From: Bacteroidia bacterium
GTDB lineage: Bacteria > Bacteroidota > Bacteroidia > J057
Direction of reading: 5' to 3'
NCBI GenBank assembly: GCA_022760475.1
Contig: JALEFZ010000066.1
Span: 23,106-87,105, forward strand
DNA length: 64,000 nt
This document shows, piece by piece, positions 47,352 through 54,334 of the stretch (its first letter is position 1; each line of letters starts with the position of its first letter). Both the position numbers and the translations under genes were made by a program. The notes below the pieces were generated by a model. The model was not told where the DNA came from and did no database searches. It worked only from the letters and a program-made list of their open reading frames with translations.

Positions 47352-48514
47352 CAGGTACAAAACTGGAAGCCAGCCGGGATCTTCTTAAGAACTATACAAA
47401 AGATGGGAAGGTTCTGGATGAACTTTCAGTTTATTGTCAAAAAGCATTTAAACATAATTTCCTTCAGGAGGGTACATTCAGCTTTCAAGCTGATGAGGTT
47501 CAGTTGGCAGAATGGATAGGCTTCCAGGAGGCTTCCGAGAGGAAAGATGTCCTGCTTTTCCTCAAGGAAATGCTCTATCCACTCAACTTCCCCATCGAAA
47601 AAGGGATAAGTAGCACATCAGGCTATAGGGAAGCTCAACTTAAGGGCAAAGACTCCAAACTAATTCCCATCGCCACGGGACTCAGGCTCCAATCCGGGCA
47701 GGATATCCGCTTGCGCTACCCCAAGGGAATAGGTGGAAGACTCCCTGTGTTGGAAGTCCCGAATAAAAAGGATTTCGCCAAAATAATTCAGGCTCTGGCC
47801 TATAAAAATGAGCCGCAGGAGATCCCCGAGTCAATGGGGGCTATTCTCATTGGAGGGATTACAAACTGGAAAAGACTCCATGCACTTAAAAAAGCATATA
47901 AAAATTCATCTGCTACCCTCCCATGGCCTATCTATTTCAAAGAACATATCCGATCCCAAAAGGAGCTTTATCAGGATAAAATCATTGTTCTCAGCCGAAA
48001 AGGCTATAGTGGTGTTAGCCACGAACAATTAAAGCTAGATGAAAAAGAATGGCTTGATTACTCCTTTGATATCAGGTTTCATCATGAATCGGCACACTAC
48101 TTTACCCAAAGGTATTTGGGAGGGATGAGGATACACCTTCACGATGAATTCCTGGCAGATTATATGGGGATAACACAAAGTTTGGGATATTTTTCTAAAA
48201 ATTGGTTCCTGGCATTCATGGGACTGGATGTAGGATCAAATCAGGAAAGCGGCAGGTTGAGCAATTACCTTCCGAAGGAGCATTTTTTATCAAAAAAATC
48301 GGTAGAAACCTTACAAGACATGACCAAAGAGATAGCGGGTAACCTGGCAAGCTATAATGAATGGCTGCTACATTCCAAAAAAGAAAAAAGCCCTGTCTGT
48401 CAAATACTTAGCATTTCCTATCTGGACCTTGTCCAATTGGCCCAGGAAGATGGATTGGAGCGATTAAAAGAGGTGCATGCAATGATGGCAGAATTATCAG
48501 TGGATGTGGTTTAA
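47348..48514 (+). CDS. HExxH metallopeptidase-like protein of the RiPP locus
   Basis: A 388-residue protein, apparently soluble. Residues 245-275 read HHESAHYF followed by HDEFLADYMG: the HExxH zinc motif is His246-Glu247-x2-His250, and Glu267 in the DEFLAD part is placed where gluzincin-type peptidases have their third ligand. The rest is not recognised. The ATGA overlap with the exporter gene ties it to the locus. It may process the leader or product, or be a modified non-peptidase; function is inferred only. Confidence 0.7.
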   Translation: MTGTKLEASRDLLKNYTKDGKVLDELSVYCQKAFKHNFLQEGTFSFQADEVQLAEWIGFQEASERKDVLLFLKEMLYPLNFPIEKGISSTSGYREAQLKGKDSKLIPIATGLRLQSGQDIRLRYPKGIGGRLPVLEVPNKKDFAKIIQALAYKNEPQEIPESMGAILIGGITNWKRLHALKKAYKNSSATLPWPIYFKEHIRSQKELYQDKIIVLSRKGYSGVSHEQLKLDEKEWLDYSFDIRFHHESAHYFTQRYLGGMRIHLHDEFLADYMGITQSLGYFSKNWFLAFMGLDVGSNQESGRLSNYLPKEHFLSKKSVETLQDMTKEIAGNLASYNEWLLHSKKEKSPVCQILSISYLDLVQLAQEDGLERLKEVHAMMAELSVDVV

Positions 48515-48516
48515 GG

Positions 48517-48540
48517 ATGGCAAAATACTAAGTTCTTTTG
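48517..48540 (+). promoter_or_regulatory. 24-base element shared with the first precursor gene
   Basis: ATGGCAA, CTAAGTTC and TTTG recur with the same spacing at 51391-51414; 20 of 24 bases are identical. It lies right after the peptidase-like gene and before the radical SAM gene. A TAAGTTTG at 48567-48574 further down matches the -7 consensus but no well-spaced -33 was found. Confidence 0.5.
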
Positions 48541-48650
48541 TCCAAATCTTCAGCTTGTATAAGACTTAAGTTTGAGTATAAGGTTGGTGATCAGGCATAG
48601 GTTGATCTTACCTAACCCCCTCTTACAGTTCACAAATAATTACACGGTCT

Positions 48651-50174
48651 ATGTTTGATGTCAGTATAAAGAAGGCATTTAGAAGGCATGAGAAAAAAAT
48701 GTCTCCACTATCGGATATGCCTGATGGTACCCTCACGGGTGGTTTCTCAAATTTCCCAAAAACAAGGGACAGACTTAGTCCTGAAGAATTGGAGGCTGCT
48801 TCGAGACAAGAGTTTGGGAAGCTGAAGGCAAGTCGCTTCAACAGCTTTATCCCTTTTGAAGGAAAGATCGTGGGATTCAATTCCTATACACAGAAATTCT
48901 TGGTACTTGAATCAGAACTATTGGATTTATTCAATGCGGGTGTAATCGAAAACAACCTGCCTGGAATTGCAGAAATCCACCCTGACTTCTTTTTTGAGCT
49001 GAAAAAGAATGAGTTCATCATTGAGGACAATACAGATGAACTACAGAAGGTAAAGGACTTAAGGAATGCCACCGACTTCAATGAGAAGAGGTATGAACTG
49101 GTGATCAATCCTACCATGAACTGTAACTTCAAGTGCTGGTATTGCTATGAGTCTCATATCAAAGGATCTAAAATGGACTCCGAGACCATGCTGAAGATCA
49201 TCAATCACATCGACCATGTGATTGAGAATCAGCCAGAACTCGAGGAATTGGACATCTCATGGTTTGGAGGCGAGCCTATGCTGTACTTTGACCATGTAAT
49301 CAAGCCTATTGTTAAACATGCTTACGAGAAATGCCAGGAACATGGCATTGAGTTTACTTCTGACTTTACCACCAATGGATACCTGGTAAAGGAAGAAATG
49401 ATCCCATTCTTTCAAAAATACAACATCAATTCTTTCCAGATCACCTTGGATGGTGAAAAGGAAAAGCACAACACAGTCCGCTACACGGCAAATAAGAAAG
49501 GCTCATACGATTCCATTATTAAAAATATCAAACTTTTGGTAAAAGGAGAGAGAGTTGTCTCTGTCCGGGTGAATTATGTGGAAGAAACCCTTGATAAAAT
49601 TGAAAATATCATAGAAGACTTCAAGGACCTTACAGAGGAAGAGAAGTCCTATATGATGGTTTCCTTCCACAATGTCTGGCAGGATTCGGGGCCTCATGTC
49701 GAAAAATTAGAAAAGGTCGTAACGAATTTCTGGAGAAACGATTTCTATACGAATTCCTTCTTCAACACCATGGACTCTTTGAGAAGTTCATGCTACGCCG
49801 ATAAGAAAAATCACGCAACCATCAATTATGACGGAGAGGTTTTCAAATGTACGGCAAGAAATTTTGATGAGGACGGAGTCGAAGGCAAAATGACTGATGA
49901 AGGAAAAATCCAATGGAATGAGAAGTTTGACAAGAGGATGAATTCCAAGTTCAAAAATAGTCCATGTTTGAGCTGTAGGATTCAGCCGATTTGCAACGGT
50001 GGATGCTCACAACAAGCCTTAGAACAGGAAGGCCTAGACTACTGTGTAGTAGAAGATTCTGGTCTCCAAAAGGATGAAGTAATAATGGCAAGGTTCAAAC
50101 AAATCCTTGAATCACAGATAGTAAGACGTGCACGATTGGTGAAGAAGATAAACAAGGAACTGATAGGTGCATAA
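48651..50174 (+). CDS. Radical SAM/SPASM peptide maturase
   Basis: A 507-residue enzyme. Residues 60-145 look like the N-terminal recognition region of peptide maturases. The radical SAM core starts at 150, with the 4Fe-4S ligands Cys158-x3-Cys162-x2-Cys165 (NPTMNCNFKCWYCYE) and the GGE motif in FGGEPML. The SPASM tail has Cys439-x2-Cys442-x5-Cys448-x3-Cys452 and Cys465 for auxiliary clusters. Such enzymes make thioether, C-C or epimerised links in RiPPs. Its substrate is very likely the NHLP precursors nearby. The start may also be at 48699. Confidence 0.93.
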   Translation: MFDVSIKKAFRRHEKKMSPLSDMPDGTLTGGFSNFPKTRDRLSPEELEAASRQEFGKLKASRFNSFIPFEGKIVGFNSYTQKFLVLESELLDLFNAGVIENNLPGIAEIHPDFFFELKKNEFIIEDNTDELQKVKDLRNATDFNEKRYELVINPTMNCNFKCWYCYESHIKGSKMDSETMLKIINHIDHVIENQPELEELDISWFGGEPMLYFDHVIKPIVKHAYEKCQEHGIEFTSDFTTNGYLVKEEMIPFFQKYNINSFQITLDGEKEKHNTVRYTANKKGSYDSIIKNIKLLVKGERVVSVRVNYVEETLDKIENIIEDFKDLTEEEKSYMMVSFHNVWQDSGPHVEKLEKVVTNFWRNDFYTNSFFNTMDSLRSSCYADKKNHATINYDGEVFKCTARNFDEDGVEGKMTDEGKIQWNEKFDKRMNSKFKNSPCLSCRIQPICNGGCSQQALEQEGLDYCVVEDSGLQKDEVIMARFKQILESQIVRRARLVKKINKELIGA

Positions 50175-50207
50175 CTTTCTCCATTAACTAATAGCATTTT
50201 GTAAAAA

Positions 50208-51362
50208 ATGAAAAACGGTCAAATAAAAGAGCTATTCCCCAATTGCCCGATAAGTATTACGGACGAGTTGATTCATAAAGACCTCAATCAATGGTCTAAA
50301 GATCTTCTGGCAGAACTCAAAGAACAACTTTCATCCAAAGATGTGAGCAATGTGCAGCTTTGTCCATACCTAAATCAAGCTGCCCTCATCAGTTCACTGA
50401 AAGGAGATTTTTCAGAGGCAAGAAGTATTTGTGAGCTACAAATTGACTGGCTTAGAGAGAAAATAGATAAGGAAGGACTTGATATTGATTACCTTTTAGG
50501 ACTTTTGCAGCCATGGATTAACCTTGGAAGGTTGTACCATATCGAGGGGAAGTATGGACAAGCAATCAAGCACTTTGATATGGCAAATAGGGTTGCAAAC
50601 AAGCAGAACCTTATAATCAAAGACTTTGAGATTGCTAACAATCAAATTCTTGAGTTTCTGCAAGATCCAGAAAAAGGAGACTTTTTGGATAAGTTCCTTA
50701 AGATGAACCAAATAGAAGGCTTAGTCAAGCTTTATATAAAGTCCAAAAACTACCTAGAGGGACTATCTCTTATTAGGTCGATGAAGAGTCAAAACACACC
50801 CTCCATAAGATTCTTACTTGAGGAATGTGAGATCATTCTCCTCATTCATCAGGGTAATTTTCAAGAGGCATGGAAGTGCTCACAGCAGTCAAAGCCCAGG
50901 AGTCCTTACAAGAAACTGGTTCTACTTTATTATGTAACCTTAATCAGTTATCTAACTGATCAGACTGAACATTCGAGTAAGTATGGCTTGAAACTAAGTA
51001 ATTACTTGTCAAGGGCTACAAAGGAGGTCAATTTCATTGATCTAAAAAAGCTCCTATTACAAACAGCAAAGTTGTGCAGCCATATAGGTTTGGGGCATAG
51101 TGCGCATACCCTTTTTGAGTTAGGCTTTGACCTTGGAAGGAAGCTTGAAGATCAAAGATATGGACTTAGTTTTGGTTTGGGTCTAAGTCAATCAAATATG
51201 ACTTCAGAAAAGGAGAAACATGATACCCTAGGTTTATTAAAAACCGAAGCAGTCAACAGCTATTACAGAATCAGAGGCCTTGAAGTAAGATCTGAAGAGT
51301 TGAAGCCTCACAATCATTTGCTGCAATTGAAGAAATATATTCAATTCAATTTTGCAGCCTGA
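50208..51362 (+). CDS. TPR-like protein of the RiPP locus, unknown function
   Basis: A 384-residue protein, mostly helical. Repeats resembling TPR units occur, the clearest being WINLGRLYHIEGKYGQAIKHFDMANRVANK (about residues 103-132), and a similar helical pattern around LLQTAKLCSHIGLGHSAHTLFELGFDLG. No catalytic motif seen. It sits 33 bases after the radical SAM gene and just before the first precursor gene. It may act as an adaptor or precursor-binding protein; this is inference. Confidence 0.6.
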   Translation: MKNGQIKELFPNCPISITDELIHKDLNQWSKDLLAELKEQLSSKDVSNVQLCPYLNQAALISSLKGDFSEARSICELQIDWLREKIDKEGLDIDYLLGLLQPWINLGRLYHIEGKYGQAIKHFDMANRVANKQNLIIKDFEIANNQILEFLQDPEKGDFLDKFLKMNQIEGLVKLYIKSKNYLEGLSLIRSMKSQNTPSIRFLLEECEIILLIHQGNFQEAWKCSQQSKPRSPYKKLVLLYYVTLISYLTDQTEHSSKYGLKLSNYLSRATKEVNFIDLKKLLLQTAKLCSHIGLGHSAHTLFELGFDLGRKLEDQRYGLSFGLGLSQSNMTSEKEKHDTLGLLKTEAVNSYYRIRGLEVRSEELKPHNHLLQLKKYIQFNFAA

Positions 51363-51390
51363 ACAATTGGGCAATTTTCTCCACCAAAGT

Positions 51391-51414
51391 ATGGCAAGAA
51401 TCTAAGTTCGTTTG
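51391..51414 (+). promoter_or_regulatory. 24-base element shared with the radical SAM gene, upstream of precursor 1
   Basis: 20 of 24 bases match 48517-48540. It begins 88 bases before the precursor ATG. Candidate site for a common regulator. Confidence 0.5.
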
Positions 51415-51478
51415 ACACAAATGTCATATATAAAAAATTTAATTTCAGTATAATACTTAACCATTCAATTTTACCACT

Positions 51479-51874
51479 ATGGATGCAAATCTAGTAACTT
51501 CATTTTTCTTCGGAGATGATAACGAAGGACGCGCAAAATTTCGTGAGCAGATCGCTCCGCTGATCGAAAGAACTTACGAAGATGAGGCTTTCAAAGCTGC
51601 CTTTATGGAAGATCCTAAGGCTGTAATCGAAGCTGAAACTGATCTAGACCTTAGCGATATGCCCGAGAAGAGCAACTTCTATGTAATCGACAAGTCTAAT
51701 CCACACGGTGTATACATCACTATCCCTGTAAACGAAGACGCACTAGAACTTTCTGACGAAGAGCTAGAGGCAGTTGCAGGAGGTGGTATCAACATCTTCG
51801 TTTGTGAACCCAAGATCAACGTTAAGTGTAAGAAGAAGAAGAAAGCTAGCCTTGATGACGCTGGTTTGATGTAA
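51479..51874 (+). CDS. NHLP-leader RiPP precursor peptide, two-Cys/poly-Lys core
   Basis: A 131-residue precursor. The leader (about 1-102) resembles a nitrile hydratase alpha-like sequence: YEDEAFKAAFMEDPKAVIEAE, then a beta-rich part and the recognition helix ELSDEELEAVAGG. Cleavage after Gly101-Gly102 would release a 29-residue core beginning GINIFVCEPKINVKC. The core carries Cys109 and Cys117 and five Lys (118-122). It should be modified by the neighbouring radical SAM enzyme and released by the C39 exporter. A third Gly at 103 makes the exact cut uncertain. Confidence 0.9.
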   Translation: MDANLVTSFFFGDDNEGRAKFREQIAPLIERTYEDEAFKAAFMEDPKAVIEAETDLDLSDMPEKSNFYVIDKSNPHGVYITIPVNEDALELSDEELEAVAGGGINIFVCEPKINVKCKKKKKASLDDAGLM

Positions 51875-51910
51875 TTCTGCGCACATTAGGTACGCACGTC
51901 TAAAATCAAC

Positions 51911-51980
51911 AGATAGGAATTGGACTCAGGCTTGGTCATAGAGGAAACTCTTAACCAAACTTGGCCTCCAATTCCTATCT
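51911..51980 (+). terminator. Large hairpin downstream of precursor 1
   Basis: Arms of 14 bases (AGATAGGAATTGGA, 51911-51924, and TCCAATTCCTATCT, 51967-51980) enclose a 42-base loop in which further partial pairing is possible. No T run follows, so it could stabilise or process the abundant precursor mRNA instead of ending it by the intrinsic route. Confidence 0.5.
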
Positions 51981-52223
51981 ACATTTGGAGAATATTAGGA
52001 AGTTAAATACCCATACCTAGGCAATTTGACATATTAATGGCTTCATATGAAAGAAAAATGATTTGATAATTCTCTTTGGGAGTACTACTTTCAGTCATAT
52101 AGTTAACTCAAGCCCCTGGTTTAACACACTCAAATGGTAAATGCCATTTCAGGCCAAACTGCCGTTTTGAATATAAGATGTTCCCTAGCGTCATTATTCC
52201 TACACAATCAACTCTTTATCAAG
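51981..52223. other. Intergenic region with dispersed-repeat copy
   Basis: No gene seen between the hairpin and the S41 gene. 52120-52149 matches 33505-33534 in 26 of 30 bases. The peptidase gene's longer frame opens inside this repeat, another reason to use the later ATG. Confidence 0.55.
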
Positions 52224-53675
52224 ATGTTTAGAGCAATAGCCCTTAGCCTGTTTATTACAATCTTATTCGGCATGGAAAATATTTCAATGGGACAAGAATG
52301 TGATTGCCCTGCAAATTTTCAGTGGGTAAAAGAAACCTTCGAAGCCAATGATGCCGGTTTTGCCCTGGTCATTGAAAAAAAAGGAAAAGCAGCTTATGAT
52401 GAGCTAAATGAAACAATAGAGAAAAGGGTCAAAGAAGCCCAAAACCTGGAAGAGTGCCTGGATGCTATTCAGGATTGGTTATTATTCTTCAGGAAAGGAC
52501 ACATAGGTGTACAAGCCCTGGATGAAGATGAGGCAGGAGAGAACTTATCTAAAAAACAAATAAGGTCAAAGTTCAAAGATTGGCAAAGGATTGAGCAAGA
52601 CACAAAAAAATTGGAAAAATCACTTTCCGAAAGAGAGAAAGATGGCCTGGAAGGAGTATGGGTAAGTGGAGATTACAAAGTTGGTGTCATCAAGCAAGGA
52701 GATGATCACTTGGGAGTTATTCTGAAAGCCGATGGTGTATATTGGATGCCTGGACAGGTCAAATTTCAAATTAGGTCAGACAAAGCAGGTTCTTACTACA
52801 TGCTGGATCACTCAGAAGAAAAGTTCCAAAATGCTCAACTGTTAGATGCCAATCACCTTGTATTGGGAGAATTTACCTTTACAAGAAAGAATCCAAAAGT
52901 AGCCTCAGATCCTGCCGTATTGCGTTATATGAAGGCCATGGATGCAAATATGCCCTACCTTGAAGAAATTGATCCGGAAACCTATTACCTCAGGATTCCT
53001 TCATTTAACATCAATTATAAAGCTCCAATAGATAAATTAATTACCCAGGAAAAAGAAAAAATCCTCAGCAAACCCAAGCTGATCATTGATATCAGAAACA
53101 ATGGCGGGGGAAGTGATGATTCTTACGATGAATTATTACCGATCCTTTACACCCAACCCATTGAAGTAGTAGGTGCCGAGTTGCTCTCCACCCCCCTGAA
53201 TAACAAGGGAATTGCTGATGTGATTAAAAATCCCAAGCTCGACGAGGAAACCAGGGAGTTTTTGGAGGAAACATTTGAAAAACTGAGCAACAACATTGGA
53301 GAGTTTGTCAACCTCGAAGATGAAAAAGTCCAGTATATAGAATATGATGAAATACATCCAAGTCCGTCAAAGATTGCCATTTTGATAAATGAAAACAATG
53401 CCAGTGCCGCAGAAGAATTCCTACTGGCAGCAAGGCAAAGCAAAAAAGTCCAACTTTTTGGCAACAATACTGCGGGCATACTGGATGTCTCTAATGTCAA
53501 CATCATCAAATCACCCTGCAAGAAATTCGTATTGGCTTATTCCCTTTCCAAGAGCTATCGCATTCCAGAGAAAGCCATAGACAATGTGGGTGTAACTCCC
53601 GACCATAAAATTCCTCCTTCTGTTCCAGGACACGAATGGGTGGACTTTGCCATGAAAAAACTAGTTGATAAGTAA
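52224..53675 (+). CDS. S41-family peptidase, exported
   Basis: A 483-residue protein with an N-terminal signal (LFITILFGMENISMGQ) and an S41 domain: LIIDIRNNGGGSDDSYDELLPIL and the Ser motif NASAAEEFLLAARQ (Ser near 393). The Lys of the CtpA type, expected after KVQLFG, is replaced in FGNNTAG, so it belongs to the tricorn-like branch with a different catalytic set. It lies between the two precursor genes, so it may trim or destroy the exported peptides, or serve immunity; this is only inferred. ATG 52224 starts the signal peptide. Confidence 0.82.
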   Translation: MFRAIALSLFITILFGMENISMGQECDCPANFQWVKETFEANDAGFALVIEKKGKAAYDELNETIEKRVKEAQNLEECLDAIQDWLLFFRKGHIGVQALDEDEAGENLSKKQIRSKFKDWQRIEQDTKKLEKSLSEREKDGLEGVWVSGDYKVGVIKQGDDHLGVILKADGVYWMPGQVKFQIRSDKAGSYYMLDHSEEKFQNAQLLDANHLVLGEFTFTRKNPKVASDPAVLRYMKAMDANMPYLEEIDPETYYLRIPSFNINYKAPIDKLITQEKEKILSKPKLIIDIRNNGGGSDDSYDELLPILYTQPIEVVGAELLSTPLNNKGIADVIKNPKLDEETREFLEETFEKLSNNIGEFVNLEDEKVQYIEYDEIHPSPSKIAILINENNASAAEEFLLAARQSKKVQLFGNNTAGILDVSNVNIIKSPCKKFVLAYSLSKSYRIPEKAIDNVGVTPDHKIPPSVPGHEWVDFAMKKLVDK

Positions 53676-53846
53676 ATCCTAGGTCGCTTGATTTACCTTC
53701 AATCTAAGTGGCAATATTGTAAGGATATAAGGCAGTTTCTTCAGGTCTATATATAGTATTATTGTTATGTATCACGATTGATGTTGGCACTTATCAAAGT
53801 GCTAGGCATAGACTACCAAACAATCCAAAACTTAACAATCGATACC

Positions 53847-54155
53847 ATGAAGCTTTCAAAAAACCAAAAAATCATCTCCCAACTACTTGAAAGGGTATGG
53901 GAAGATGATGACTTCAAGGAAAGGTTGATTGCAAACCCCGAAGAAGTAATCATTGAAACAACAGGTGATATGTTTGACCTCCCTGATGGAAAAGAACTGG
54001 AAATTGTAGACCAGACCGATCCTGATAAGGTTTATTTCAACCTATCTCCTAAACCTGATATGGATGAGATCGAGCTTACTGACGAACAGTTGGAACTAAT
54101 TGCCGGTGGAGCAAGTGATAGTGACGTAGCTGCTGCCTCACAAAACCTCCCATAA
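53847..54155 (+). CDS. NHLP-leader RiPP precursor peptide, short Asp/Ala/Ser core
   Basis: A 102-residue precursor. The leader has WEDDDFKERLIANPEEVI, the NHLP hallmark, and ends in the helix IELTDEQLELIAGG. Cleavage after Gly87-Gly88 leaves a 14-residue core ASDSDVAAASQNLP with no Cys, Lys or aromatic residue. It shares the leader architecture with the first precursor but none of its core. ATG 53847 is used because it gives the expected length; the longer frame (from 53778) adds 23 residues with no leader similarity. Confidence 0.85.
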   Translation: MKLSKNQKIISQLLERVWEDDDFKERLIANPEEVIIETTGDMFDLPDGKELEIVDQTDPDKVYFNLSPKPDMDEIELTDEQLELIAGGASDSDVAAASQNLP

Positions 54156-54258
54156 GAAAAGTTGCATACTGACTGCCAATTGTGAATTCATGATAGCTTG
54201 AACCTAGTTGCCAGTCCAGAACACCCCCAGATCGATGCACCCTAAATAGAACAATTGA

Positions 54259-54302
54259 AAAGCCAATCTGAATGCCCATTCACGAATGGGAACTTTGGCT
54301 TT
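54259..54302 (+). terminator. Hairpin between precursor 2 and hybrid kinase genes
   Basis: Nested inverted repeats AAAGCCAA/TTGGCTTT around CCCATT/AATGGG with a CACG tip. Only a short T stretch follows. The long kinase frame opens inside it, supporting the later start codon. Confidence 0.55.
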
Positions 54303-54334
54303 CAGGATCTTGCTTCAGAACAAATCAAAATATT

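Noticed and set aside
54156..54334. Third precursor peptide after the second one
   Set aside because: No frame here carries an NHLP leader or Gly-Gly site; the DNA mostly consists of a nested hairpin.
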